64,000 bases of DNA from Apostichopus japonicus (GCF_037975245.1 NC_092567.1:26673376-26737375), one strand, 5' to 3'; shown: positions 24,623 to 49,329, counted from the stretch's first letter. Numbers and translations are program-made. Notes: generated from the sequence alone by a model not told the origin.

Positions 24623-25260
24623 ACCCTCTCAAAATGACCTATATACTTACCCTCGAAAATACTTACATGACTATCTTGAATGACGCTATCTTCACACGGT
24701 AACAATAACACCTAGATGCCACCAATCATATGACGGTCCATCGAGGTAAATGAATCATTCACCTCGCTGTGACGGTCTAGGTTGGGCTGATTGTATAGCT
24801 TCCGCGTCAAATTAACAAACTCCCAAAGTAAGTGAAATTTCGGCACAACAGCTCAGCTCTACCGTGTAAAATAGCGTTTTTGTGTGGACACTATATATTG
24901 CGCATAGCTCGTTCGAACATATGTTGTTTTGTACATAAAGGGCTCGATACTATATCCAGTTTATAATAACACTCACATGATGTTTGATCATCAGTAAATA
25001 CGTAACAATGCTATTTGTGCGAACAATAACACAGTGACAAAGAAACTTACCACAATCTGCACGCTCGTGAGAACTTCACTGTGATTTGCTCGTTCAGGTG
25101 ATATGTTCCAAGCTATATGCCTACTTGTACAAAATTTGACTGACTAAATCAAGCAAAGACTGAAAGAGTATTGGAACAGTTTAAAGACATTTCTTTGAAC
25201 GGCTGATCCGACTACACATAGTATTCAAGTATTAATCGTCGTGTAGCTTTAACTTTAAAA
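24623..25260. promoter_or_regulatory. Upstream region of the cathepsin D-like gene
   Basis: About 640 bp between the palindrome element and the protease start codon. It should contain the promoter. I see no unambiguous TATA box or known motif cluster, so this call rests on position only. Confidence 0.35.
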
Positions 25261-37192
<11,932 letters not shown>

Positions 37193-37470
37193 ATTACTAA
37201 GAGACAAACATCCCTTAAACTTTCTCCTCCACTAATTAACAAGCTTAATTTTTTTTATGAAGCAGTAGATTTCTAAATTTCTTATTCAATGAATATACAA
37301 TGAAGTGTATTATTGGTGCAGGTTTGTAAGTAATATTGATTATCATTCAGAACTTTTAATGGAAATTCGTAGTGAAACGCTTATTTCGCAGCACCCTAAG
37401 TTGAGTTTTTTTTCTCTTATCGGGTCGTCTTTAGACTGTGTACATGTAAGCAGAAGGTATTTGTACTTGT

Positions 37471-37476
37471 AATAAA
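37471..37476 (+). terminator. Candidate cathepsin polyadenylation signal
   Basis: AATAAA about 280 bp after the protease stop. A second AATAAA lies at 37795-37800. Which is used cannot be told from the sequence. Confidence 0.4.
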
Positions 37477-37800
37477 GAGTTGAAGTCGGAAACATACATT
37501 TGTGGTTACAGACATTAGCTTTTGAAAGAAGCATTTCGATATTAAGAGTACAACCTTGATACATAGAGAATCGTAATTCACAGCATTAAAAGGCTTGTTA
37601 TGTTCAATGAACTATATCATAGTTGGATGGCTAGAGGTGCTGAGTAATATTTCAGACTTAAAACTTTATTTAGTAAGTTCAAATGGTAGTTTGTTATCAA
37701 AAATTAAGAGTATAAGACCCCTCCCCTTAGACCACTCCCCTTAAACCACTCCCATTAACTGCTAACCCGGATGATGTAACAATGTATCATTTGCAATAAA

Positions 37801-38918
37801 AAATGCAGTTTTTGATGCTTTGTTAATTTGAATTATTTTGGGACTCATTTGTGGAAGAATATTAACCTCCATCTTGTGGAAATCAAAGCAAACTGTTGCT
37901 ATTTTGTGTTACTTAGGCAAAAATGAATGTGAAATGTGAAATCTCATGGAGGGTGACCGGGACAGATTTATGTATTGTGAAAATTGTCCTTGGCCTTTCG
38001 AGTGGGGGGGGGGGATGATGATAGAAATATATTAAACTCAAGCAGGCATTCCTCTTCCACTTTTGGTTAGAAACAATAGCTTTTAAAATGAACCTTTAAC
38101 ATAGTAGCTATTATTACCTTACCTATTGATGAATTTTGAGCCAGTAAGTGGAAATGGCCTGCTGAATTCTTTCATTTTCTTTCAACGTTAAACTAAGTTT
38201 CTCTGAACATCTAAACACTTTTTTAGCACTTTACTTTTGGCTCTTTTTGTCATAATAGATACTTCCTGTTAGGAATTATGGGTAATCCATTGTTTTAATT
38301 GCGATTGTTTCCACTCATTGTTCAAGCTTATAATGCCTGACTGACTGACTATGGTCTATCATGTGGGGGGGGTCTGTTGTTATGAGGGATAGGAGGAGCC
38401 TACTGTTTGACTGATGCTGAGGTGTTAGCTTAGCTGCTACTGAATTTCGTATTTCTCATTTAAAGTAATCAAATTCATTCAAGTTGGATTCCTTTCTTTC
38501 ACAAACTGAAAGAAATGTTTGACAAGATTGAATAAATTACTTTCGCCTATGTGTTGGGATTGTTGATTTTCTTTAGATTCACTTTAGTGCAAATTTATAT
38601 AAATTCATTGTATTTCTTCAGTTTTCTTTTGCTCAGGAATTATTTTACTGATGTTGATCAGGGCAGAAGAGAAGGAGGCTGCTCCCCCTTCCCCTACCTC
38701 CCCCCAAAACTTGTAAAAGATATATGCATCGATGCAGTAGGGCACTAAAAATCCTTTCTCCCCCACCCCTCCCCCTTACCAAAAGTTTGAAGAAAAAGGT
38801 CTGTAGGACATTTCAACATTTCACTACTTGGCTACTATGGTAATGCTGTCAGCTAACCTGTAATTGCTGTCCCTCTTTCCACGGCTAAAGACAGTCTGCT
38901 ATCTCAACCTTTAAAGGT
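37801..38918. other. Intergenic, no gene seen
   Basis: AT-rich spacer with G-runs at 38005 and 38365. I see no conserved reading frame, RNA gene or element with matched ends. Confidence 0.4.
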
Positions 38919-39290
38919 TGGTCCATTGCTGGTTGGAGATGGGGCTGCCATTTATACCCTCAATTTGGGTCCCTTCCTGGTTGGAGATGGGCTGCCATTT
39001 ATACCCTTAATTGTGGGTCCCTCCCTGGTTAAAGATGGGCTGCCATTTATACCCTCAATTGTGGGTCCCTTCCTGGTTAAAGATGGGCTGCCATTTGTAC
39101 CCTCAATTATGGGTCCCTCCCTGGTTAAAGATGTGTTGTCATTTATACCCTCAATGGGGTCCCTCCCTGGTTAAAGATGGGCTGTCATACCCTCAATTGT
39201 GGGTCCCTCCCTGGTTAAAGATGAGCTGCCATTTTTACCCTCAATTGTGGGTCCCTTCCTGCTCGGAGATGGGCTGCCTCCTGATGTGAT
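38919..39290. repeat. About 48-bp minisatellite
   Basis: About eight copies containing GGGTCCCTCCCTGGTTAAAG and GGGCTGCCATTTATACCC. Length varies slightly between units. Open plus-strand frames across it are repeat-derived. Confidence 0.92.
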
Positions 39291-40684
39291 AAAATCATTG
39301 AAAATAATACATTGTTGAGTTCAGTTCGATATCATTTAATTGTTTTACCTAAACAGTGCGCGAGTCTTCACTCACTTTAATTCTATTTTCTATCTAGTAT
39401 AAGATAACCCTTTCATAAAAATGAGCATCTTTTGTTGTTTGATTTTGGTATGCAATGGTAATCTTAAGAAGTTTTTGATTTAAAGTATTCACAGGTTTTG
39501 TAATGTTCTATCTTCTTTAATCATCAAATATAGTTTGTTATGAATAAAATTTTGTTTTCCTTCTTATCTCTGGCATTCTTTATGTTTCTGTGAGGAGTTG
39601 GGGGTGGGGGGGGGGCTAAAGAGCATGTTGTCCCCAGAAATCCCCATGTAGGCGCATCCTTAGAAGATCTCACGGGAGGTCCTTGCCCAAGCGCAATAAC
39701 TATCCACATCAGTGGCGGAGATTTCTTGTCAGAAGTGGGGGGGTTGCAGGCCATTGATGAAATAAAAAGTCATAACTGCTGGCTCACTATCTAAGTGGAG
39801 CGCCACCATAAGTTGGCGCGAAGTGCACAAGAATTTTTTGGCAAATATTGCCTCCCAGATTGCAGTAAATGACACTGCCCAGGCCTTGAAAAGCTGCATT
39901 TAACCAGGGGCGTATGCAGGATTTTCTAACCCGGGGGCGCGTATTACTATCTAAGCGGAGCGCCACCATTGGTTGGCGCGCAGCGTACAAGCAAATTTCT
40001 GGTTTTGGTACCCCCAGATCACCGGAAATGGCACTTCTCGGGCTTGAAACTGACGAACCATGTGTACACTTTTGCCTGAGAACCGAGTTTCTTCCAAATA
40101 CTTTTTTTCTCATCTATAACCTTTTTGAAGATTGTCACCAGTCACACATCATGTTCGACTTCATCACATATCCTGTGGATCATTGCTTTTGTAGGTGATT
40201 CTTCATCGCGGCCCACAATATCCGTCAGCCCCACTGTTCAGAATTTGAAAATTCACAATTCTCGTGAATAAATTCACTTCAAAACATACCCATAATGTTG
40301 CACAAAATATCATCTATGGACAACCGATATAGAAAAACCTCCTTCAAACCCTAACAGACGGGTCAAAATTGCACGAGTATGATGAAGTATGATGAAGAAT
40401 GTAGGTTAGGGAATTTTCGAAAATTCAGACGGCCAAAAAAATTTCGTTGAAGGAAATAAAAATATTCCAGACCGAACACTACACACATCGTCAGTTTTGA
40501 GCATGGGCGCAGATCAGTCTTGGATAATGGTGGGGACGCGTGTCTGTTCTATGACACTATCTAAGCGGAGCGCGACCATGGGTTCGCGCGTAGCGTACGA
40601 TTTTTTGGGCAAATATACCTCCCAGATCGCCGGAAATAACACTTCCCAGACCTAATGATGCTCCTAAACCTCCTTAAGTTTTAG

Positions 40685-42400
40685 CAGAGTTGTCAACAAG
40701 TCCCTAGCTGCAAGTCTCAAGTCAAGTCTCAAGTCACCTTGAAAATTTTGAGCGAGTTTCAAGTCAAGTCTCAAGTCTTTGGAGGTCGAGTCTCGAGTCA
40801 AGTCTCAAGTCCCTATGAGCAAGTCCCAAGTCAAGTCTCAAGTCTTTGAAGTTTGAATACAATGATGCAGGCTACGAATAATGTAACAGTGTTCCAGGAA
40901 ACTGAGGAAAGCAAATAAAAGTTATTGTTACAATCATGGGCGTCAGCAGGTTTCAGAAAGTGAGGGGGACACTATACTATCTAAGCGGAGCGCCAAGATT
41001 GGTTGGCGCGTAGCGTACCAGAAAATTTTGGGTACATAAGACCCCCTAGATCGCAGAAGACGGCCTTCCTGAGTCGTTTTTAGTTACATCAGAACCAGAT
41101 CTGTGAGGAGAAATTTTGTCTCACAAAACTAAATTCCGACAGAAAGTACTGGTAGAAAGAACCGTTGTTTACGTGGGTTCTAGGCCTAATTTCGGTAGTT
41201 TGGTATCATATAATATCCTGCATACAGGCAGAATACTGTCTGTAGGGCCTAAAATATATGATATTACCTTCCTGGTGGGGTCATCGCCTTGTTTTCAAGT
41301 TGAAATGCGCCGTTGTTTTCTCTGATTCACAGTGTAGGGCAAGGGGAATTCCATTTCTGGCGAGAAGGGGTGCTTCCACAAAACACTCTAAAACATCGTT
41401 CAAACATCGCACAAACTTTTATCAGAGGTCTCGGACGAAGCGGGGAGGGTGAATATCGGAGGAAGGGGGATAAAGGGCCAAGCACTGTTCTAATTTCCAG
41501 TGCAATTCATTGATAATGATTCTTAAGTTAGATTCTACTTGAATCAGCTCAGCAATTGTGATAGAAAATCGCGCATATGCATGTGATTTTTTTTAATAAC
41601 TGCTCTGAAAAGTGGGTGGGACAAATGATATGATATCCCCTCCACTTTTGAAAGTGGGGGGGACATGTCCCCCCCCCCCGTCCCCCACCTGTTGACGCCC
41701 ATGGTTACAATTGAATACATGTGTTTGTATCCAAACGAAACTATCTTCGGAATTGGTACGTACGCCGCCATAATTGTGATTGCAGCATACAGATGGAATC
41801 GGGGCTACCAGATGAAATCAATGCTTTGCGGCCAAATTGATTTTTTACGCCAAAATAAATTCAGACAAAACTCAGTCAAACAATGACCGAAATTCTGCCA
41901 AATTTTCGGCTGCTGAACACTAGAATTATGTGGTATAAATTAAACAGCCGAATAGCAAAACCGGGGCACACGCCACGGAACAAATCACCTCAAAATTTGC
42001 TAGCCACTGTTTTATTGAAAAAGGCCAACTTTCAGGCAAACAGCAGCCCTGGATGGAATATTCAACCAAGCCAATGGTAGTTATGGTAACGCCTGTAGTC
42101 GTCGTTGGGCGCTCGTATTTCCAGCGTACACGAAACCATAATTATTTATTATCAATATCAACTTATGAAGTTATTTAATGATTAAAAAATTGTGAAATAC
42201 AAACAAGTCTCTAGTAGAAAAACCGAGTCTTTTGAAGGCAAGTCTCAAGTCAAGTCCCAAGTCTTTGCTAACTTTTTGGGCAAGTCTCAAGTCAAGTCCC
42301 AAGTCTCTGACAGCCGAGTCTCGAGTCGAGTCTCAAGTCCTAAAATTTGCGACTCGAGTCGGACTCGAGTCCGAGTCCCTGACTCGAGTCCCCAACTCTG
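40685..42400. mobile_element. Third-level nested element with CAAGTC subterminal repeats
   Basis: Ends CAGAGTTGTCAACAAGTCC and GACTCGAGTCCCCAACTCTG, with a perfect 8-bp duplication AGTTTTAG (40677-40684, 42401-42408). Dense AAGTCTC/AAGTCCC/GAGTC repeats fill 40705-40850 and 42205-42385. Subterminal repeat clusters of this sort are typical transposase-binding regions of hAT elements. Its own interior is interrupted by 40935-41703. Confidence 0.9.
40935..41703. mobile_element. Innermost nested element, CATGGGCGTCAGCAGG ends
   Basis: A 769-bp element with ends CATGGGCGTCAGCAGG and CCTGTTGACGCCCATG. A perfect 8-bp duplication GTTACAAT is at 40927-40934 and 41704-41711. It carries a GCGGAGCGCC..GGTTGGCGCG module at about 40985 and a G/C run near its right end. 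Confidence 0.9.
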
Positions 42401-43731
42401 AGTTTTAGATCTCATGGCTTAGAAATTTAGTTTGGAGAAATACATGGGCGTCTGCAGAAAGAAAATCAGGGGACAAATAATCCAAGTAGACTTTTGTATA
42501 TACGATGGGTCTGGGGTCCTCTCCCAGAAAACAAATATAGACTGCCGCAAATGCGATTTCCGTCCTATATTTAACAACTGTGGATAAAATACAATAAAAT
42601 GAAACTGCTGCATGTCATTTGCACAATGCTGGATCAAACTGCGCCAAAGTTCAATACAGGGGAACTTGAAATGCAGCTATTGGTCAAGACAAATTGGTGG
42701 GGACACGGTATATCATGTCCCCACTACTGAAAAAGTTGGTGGGGACGCGTCCCGCTGTCCTCACCAGGATCTGCGCCCATGGTTTGGAGGCTGTTTATCG
42801 TGGAACGCCATTTTCATGCTCACTGATATGATGTGATATCTGCTGTTTGCTTTACAAATTCGAATAATTTTGTCACTGTTCCTCTTTCTCTTCCCGTTTT
42901 CTTGCCGTATTTTCTACTCCATCCTTTTCTCTCTTTCTTCTTTTTCTTTTCCTTCCTTCACCTCGTTGAAGTTGGCAAGTGTATACAATTCCAAAGCTAT
43001 TCAACAGCAACAAAACGTTATTTTGTGTATGTCTGTTGTGGGGTGAAGTTAGCGCTATGAGCTACAAGTTCCAATGCGCAAGGTGGGGGGAAAGGGGCTA
43101 GAAATAATGTGTGGGTCAATTCTAACTCGGTTTTCGGTCGTTAATTGTTGATGTAGCCTACCAGGTAAACGGTAGAAATGACTTTAACAATTTCAAATTT
43201 AATAATTTGATTTATTAAGCCATTTGGAGCACATAACTTAGGCTATAACAGAACATTACTGGCAAAAACTTGGGGGGGTTGATTGTGTGGGCCAACCCCC
43301 CCTCTTCAAAAAGTGGCGGGGTTAAAACCCCCCCCCCCCCAACCCCCCCTGTTTCTCCGCCACTGATCCACATTAAGACTTCTCTCAAACCATGAATAAA
43401 ACGGAGAGTCAATTTCTAGATATGTACTTAGGAACCACTTGCTGCAATAATTCTACATTTGTCAAACTGTTGATAAATTGGAAAGGCACTTGTAGGGCAT
43501 CTCGGTCAAATCTTTAACTTTTATGTCCAGCACTTCAGAGGCCAGGGACATTTGTTTGTGTACTGTGGGGAGGGGGGTGGAGATATTAATTTGTCCAGGG
43601 GAAGGGTACCCTCTCCCTTTTGAGAAATTTTGGTGCAATTGAAGGAGCTTACATGCAAAATGGTGCTATATTTTGCAACTCTAAAAACAAGATGAAACTT
43701 TGTCGACTGTTTAGGTTGTACTGCATATTCA

Positions 43732-43733
<2 letters not shown>

Positions 43734-43791
<58 letters not shown>
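43734..43791. repeat. AT dinucleotide microsatellite
   Basis: Uninterrupted AT repeat of nearly 60 bp. It creates spurious Ile-Tyr reading frames on both strands. Confidence 0.97.
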
Positions 43792-43794
<3 letters not shown>

Positions 43795-45240
43795 CCTGTG
43801 TAGACTAGAATGGTCGTATACTATCCAGCTAATGAGGTAGGGGAGAGCTGGGTCCCCGGGTTTGTTTTCCTGGAGGGATAAAACCACCAGAAGTATACGT
43901 GGTTGTTCCAATGTCAGAGTCACGGAGAGCCAGGACCAGAGCACCAGGGACAGCTGTGGTCCCAAGCCCATTTTTTTCACCGTTGTTGTTACACTTACTA
44001 GCATATAATGCAAAAGAGAATATACTATTCTTTTCCATATTTTCCCTGCGGACCCGCAGGCTCGTCAATCATGCTGCGGAAAGAGATCTTATCTCTCCAG
44101 ATATATCTTACAGAGGTTTTTCATTAAACACCGCACCCCCCCCCCCCCCACACCCACATCTCTCTCTTTTTTCTCTTTCATCTCTGAGGCAACAAAGATC
44201 ATAAGAAAGTAAGTGTATATTTCTGCCACTCACATTTGCTATTAAGGATTCAATCCCAGGCGCAGTGCTACTGGTTATTATTCATGAGCATTTTTGTATT
44301 ATCAAAATGAATGCCAGACAATCAAATGATCTACTATATATTTACTACCTCGTTATACGTCTACTCGTCTCAAAATGTCAAGGTCGAGGTTTTGACGTGA
44401 TAATGAAAAATATATATGGAACAATGATATTCGAAAGGTTCGGAAAAGTAGAAATTTTGACGTAAAATAGTCAACATTTCCCATTAGTATCTAGAAGGCT
44501 TCTGGTGAAGACCCAAGTGATTTGTCTGCCCTTACTCCCCCACCCCCCCCCCCCCTGACCATTTTGGTAACCTCCTATGCCACTGATCTGCTTTCACAAA
44601 CTTGTACAAAATATCACAAATATAGGCTGCAGTTCATTTTGTGTTCTAATACTCAACTTTTTGCACATGCCCTGAATAAGGCTTTTCTGATATTTCGCTC
44701 TGCTAATGTACTGCTGATAATTACCATGGAGATGAATGCAGCAAGTCGAATAATTTCTACTGGATGAGCGATCAAAACATTGTTCGCTCCTAAATTGCTC
44801 TCAGTCTGAAAGCAACCGTAAAATCATACTGAACGCCTCATCCAACTTACAGTCAACTTAAGGTTATCAACTATTGGCACTCTATAATAACTTAAACACA
44901 CTTCTCAATCATACAACTTCCTAGGCCTAAACTCACGCACAGCGTTTAACATTACTGTCAAGTGCACACAAACATATGAGCCATATTTTTGCTGGAGAAC
45001 CCCAACTTGCAAATACATGAAGATCGCAATGAAGCCCTCCGTCAGTTGGGATTCTGTGGACTGACCAAACCAGGAGACTGGCAGCGGACTCGTGCAGTGT
45101 AAGAATATACAACAAAGTTAGTATGAGTACACGTAGAGTACCTTTCCGGGTAGAAATGCGTACTAGTTCGAGGAAAAGTAAAACCTAGTCTACCTAGACT
45201 TGCTCTAGGAGTATCTGCATGAGACTTTAAAATACCTCTA
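43792..45240. other. Intergenic, fragments of repeats only
   Basis: No supportable gene. CCTATGCCACTG near 44575 looks like the right end of another CAGTGGCATAGG-type MITE, but I could not find its left end. C-runs occur at 44138 and 44541. Confidence 0.4.
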
Positions 45241-45246
45241 CTAAGA

Positions 45247-45630
45247 GAACAAATCCATGAGTACTAGTATGCGAGAACACTGACAACCATTCTAGAATAC
45301 GGGTACAGAGTACAAATCCATGAGTACCAGTATGCGAGTACACTGACAACCATTCTAGAATACGGGTACAGAGTACAAATCCATGAGTACCAGTATGCGA
45401 GTACACTGACAACCATTCTAGAATACGGATACAGAGTACAAATCCATGAGTACCAGTATGCGAGTACACTGACAACCATTCTAGAATACGGGTACAGAGT
45501 ACAAATCCATGAGTACCAGTATGCGAGTACACTGACAACCATTCTAGAATACGGGTACAGAGTACAAATCCATGAGTACCAGTATGCGAGTACACTGACA
45601 ACCATTCTAGAATACGGGTACAGAGTACAA
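45247..45630. repeat. 63-bp minisatellite
   Basis: About six copies of a 63-bp unit containing ACAAATCCATGAGTACCAG and CTGACAACCATTCTAGAAT. Because 63 is a multiple of three and the unit lacks stops in two minus-strand frames, it gives two overlapping 110-125 codon frames of 21-residue repeats. Confidence 0.95.
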
Positions 45631-45659
45631 ATTCACTACTAGTCTCATGCTAGAATGTA

Positions 45660-47930
45660 AGTTCGTTTGCACAAGAGAAACCTATATATGACAGTACAAG
45701 ACCAAACCGGAAGTCTAACCGGAAAAAAAGAGACACGCATTGAGACTACACTAAACTGTATCCCATCTGTGCCTTACAGGAAACCTATTATATATACCTG
45801 GGGATACCATAATCATTTTACCAATCCTATTAGCTTACATCAGAATAATCCTGGGTGGATGGGTGCGTATATTCCATCAATACTGACATTGTGGGACAAT
45901 AGCATCATAATACATCATGTTACATGTGGGTAGGTTGGGCAGGTCGGGGGATTAAGCTGTTTGTTCAAGTTTCATGAACATGATCGTGTCCGTCATTGGT
46001 TTTTGTCGTAATTATGTAGATAATGTTGAGAGTTCTTAAGTTAAAGTCCTTCACCCACCAAGCCCTAGTGAAAATAAAGAAATGATCCCAGACACCGAAG
46101 ACAGGGAGTACGTATCATTACTCGAAAAGTTTTGACTGATTATCTTAACAGCTTATTGAAGTAAAAAAATATGTTCGGCTTTGAAATGACCCCACTTCTC
46201 ACAGACCTTTTCGAAACTCTTTCCCCTCACCGACTTCCACCCCCGCCCCCTCGTCCCCCAAAACAAACATTTATCGGACCCTTATAGGGGTCAGCGGACC
46301 TCGGGTGGAGAAAGATGAAACTTCACTGGATCATTAACCTGGTCGTTGCAACACGACTAATGCAATTATTTCTTCTCTAAATTGATTAAAATTTCCTTCT
46401 CGCAAAAAAGCATTGCCTGGTTCACTACCCTTAAATATTCTACTCGTTTCGAGTAAATGTCTCTTCAAGGAGGATGAGGATTTAATGAATAAAACTAGAC
46501 GGGATAAAATTCAATTTACAAGTATTGACCAATCGATAAAATGTCTTTTTTTATATGTCAGAGTGTATTTACTCATTGCCGACTACAATGTCCAGCATAT
46601 AAAACAATAGCACATATCCTACGGTAAGGGACCCTTGTTGATTTCATTTTATTACACGAAATGTAAGTGATATTACCAGCTATTAATGCAGATATTTTTA
46701 TGGCCATCAAATGTCAGTTCTTTAAATCGTTTCCTCAACACCTGTTTGAACGTAGCGGCCATTAAGAGTAGCCACTAACAGCAGCCAATAGTGTATACAT
46801 CAACGTTACACGCCGTTGGCCACTGATGTTTGTACACTGTGACGAGCGCATGGTACGCTGTGGCGGGAAAGTGGAACCCCAGCAGCCACTATGGGCAGCC
46901 TAAATTAGCGGACAATTACAAGACTTTACTTTTTCTTAACTGTTTTAAAGCGATAATAATTCACGCTATGCATCAATGAGGCTTCCTCAACGCCGTTTAA
47001 CTGTGGAAGTCATCGGTAGAATCTACCTTAATTAGTTACATCAACCATGCGATAAGGGACTGACTCGAATCGAAAAGTATACTCTAGGACTTTCATCTAT
47101 TACTATTGGAATTTGGAATATTCCTGTCTTAGGTGAGATGTTTTCTTAATTTGTCACACAATAAATGATTTCTATATTGCCTTCTTTTCAATGTGTGTAC
47201 TAATTGAGTTAGTATCCAGTGTAAGTGTAAAATGTATAGGCCTATAGCGAATTGTTCATGGAATCTTGAAACGTGCCTTAACGCATTGCACATTTTTTAT
47301 GATGAGACTGCGCTAAGTATAGTTACTTTGGTCAAATTGGGCCTATTTACTATTTACCCGTATTTTGGTAACCATCTCTCTGACCATGGCATGATGTATT
47401 TTGAACATGTAACCATGCATTGACCTACGTCTAAGCGGGCTATGGCTAAGTAGTAAAATTGGTTTATTCTTTCATTGGTAAAGTTTATGCAAAGACCTAA
47501 TATTGTCATTTCTGATGCGATTTTGGAGAACAAAAAGTAACGGAATATGTTTTCAGATATCTTATTATAATTTTCTTCTTTAGCTGACGATTTTTTTCAT
47601 CAGTATGTAGGAAATACAAACAGTGTGCAGCGAAATGCTACTGTTAAGTTAAGCACATAGCGCGGGATATAAGAATAGAGGGCGGACCCATATATACTAC
47701 CGCTGATACAAAACCGCTGTGCGGCCATTCGGACCCCGTCCGCCATTACCAAACCGGGCAAGACACAACACACTGTGCGCGTATGTTTGTACAAGATGTA
47801 AGACATGAGCTAGCTTAAACAAACCGTTGTGGGTTACTTTCGCCCCCCCCCCCTCTCATCTACAAAAGCCAAAAGAAGTAGGAAATGTGATCCACATCCT
47901 TCACAAAGTAAAAACATGACATTTATCTTA
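45660..47930. other. Intergenic, no gene seen
   Basis: Mostly unique-looking AT-rich sequence. Short open frames show no domain. No element ends with matching duplications were found. Confidence 0.4.
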
Positions 47931-48052
47931 CCTTCATATCAGCAAATCCGTGCGAATTTTCCTAAAGAATTTAATCCGGTATGAAATGGCGCCACGTACA
48001 AATGGTGACACGTAGATCGAAAGGGATGTTTCTTGTATGCATTCTTTACTTC

Positions 48053-49158
48053 CATGGGCGGCGATCCTGGGGGGGGGGGGAAGGGGGGATATATCCCCCC
48101 ATGAAAATGGGTGGAGGGGATGTAATACACCATATCCCCCCACCAAATGCCAGGGATAAGAATATTTTCATGCCTACATTTATGCATCATCGTTAATGTA
48201 CGGCTCTTTTATGTATGTATGGATGTGTGTATATTAGATCCTCCTGCAAGCAGGAACTCGCGAAGAAGCCTAATTGGCTTATCAAAGCCGCAAGCTGACC
48301 GAAGTCAGTCTCTCACATTCATATTTAACGTCCATGATTATGAATTGTTAATTGTCAACAACTCTGTAACTGGACGACATACATTAATCTGGGAGTGACT
48401 CGAACCGGGGACCTTATGATTGAAAGGCACCGGTGTTAACCACTGAGCTAACACTCCACTAAGCTAACACTCCACTCCACTTTTAGAGCTTCATTTCTCA
48501 CCTACCATAAACGCAGTGCGATCTTTTCAAATAAAGCGTCTTTATAAAGCAAGAATAGTTGACTGTAGGCTTCATTGGCCCTATAACAACAAAATGTATC
48601 ATTGCGCCCACGGTATTGATATAGTACATATATGCACCCCATAGGCCCTATAGTAGGCCTACACACGTACATGTTCCCTCGAACAGCTGAGAATCTCATG
48701 TTACCAGGGTAATGCTTAATACACGTTTCACCTGGATGCCCTAGCAATCGGTACCTAGGAATGTAACTATGTGTAATTGTGTATTGCATGTGTATAGGCC
48801 TATAAAAGCCTGCATGAGGCCATTTTCTTCATCGAATAATATAAAAGAACTCTCGAACATTCTAACGTAGCGCCTGAAACAAGATTGACAGGGGCAATTT
48901 TCCCAAAATAACAACCGAAATTTAAAAAAAAAAAGTATTTTGGATCCTGATTATAAGATATTTCGGACATTTTATCCCTATTTTAAAGTTGGGTATATGA
49001 CGCTTGGAAACCTCGGGAAGTGCCGTTTCCGGCCATCTAGAGGGTTTGTTAATCCCAAAATTTTCTTGTACGCTTCGCGCCAACTCATGGTGGCGCTACG
49101 CTTAGATAGTCAACAAGGTCATATCCCCCCCACTCGGAAGTATGGATCGCCGCCCATG
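48053..49158. mobile_element. hAT-type element, CATGGGCGGCGATCC ends, carrying a SINE
   Basis: A 1,106-bp element with perfect ends CATGGGCGGCGATCC/GGATCGCCGCCCATG. A perfect 8-bp duplication TTTACTTC lies at 48045-48052 and 49159-49166. The recurrent CGCGCCAACTCATGGTGGCGCTA module lies near its right end. The SINE at 48236-48457 sits inside. Confidence 0.92.
48236..48457 (-). mobile_element. tRNA-derived SINE, copy 1
   Basis: On the minus strand the head starts GGAGTGTTAGCTCAGTGG (A-box-like) and has GGTTCGAGTCACTCC (B box), spaced as in a tRNA gene. The acceptor-like arms GGAGTG/CACTCC pair. A body of about 150 bp follows, with AGTTCCTGCTTGC close to its end. The same 222-bp element recurs at 53054-53275. 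Confidence 0.8.
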
Positions 49159-49329
49159 TTTACTTCAGAGAGTTTATGTGGCCACGTCAATGTTTGATAA
49201 GATCATTAGAATTTGAAGGAGCACAGCAAGCAACATGAAATATTACACAACAGTTAACACATGCATAATCATGGTTGCTGGTAGTTTCAAACAGGTTTGA
49301 AGTCTGAAACTAATCATGTACATTGGCGC

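Larger units (their letters stand above)
40502..42781. mobile_element. Second-level nested element, CATGGGCGCAGATC ends
   Basis: Inverted ends CATGGGCGCAGATC and GATCTGCGCCCATG. Flanks GTTTTGAG (40494-40501) and GTTTGGAG (42782-42789) match at 7 of 8 bases. Near the ends it has GGTGGGGACGCG motifs in inverse orientation. Interior is noncoding except for further insertions. Confidence 0.85.
39710..43365. mobile_element. Outermost element of a four-level hAT-type nest
   Basis: Ends CAGTGGCGGAGA (39710) and TCTCCGCCACTG (to 43365). A perfect 8-bp duplication ATCCACAT lies at 39702-39709 and 43366-43373. It belongs to the family of 27230-27600. Removing the nested insert 40502-42781 leaves about 1.4 kb. 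Two GCGGAGCGCCACCAT modules occur near the left end (39795 and 39955), and CAGGGGCGTATGCAGG at 39906 may be the left end of a further, truncated element. Confidence 0.85.

Noticed and set aside
44565-44590. Right end of a CAGTGGCATAGG-type MITE
   Set aside because: Only one end is visible and no left end or matching 8-bp duplication was found, so it is mentioned in the spacer entry only.
48390-48457. A functional tRNA gene on the minus strand
   Set aside because: A and B boxes are good, but the anticodon arm folds poorly and the sequence continues into a repeated 150-bp body. It is the head of a SINE.
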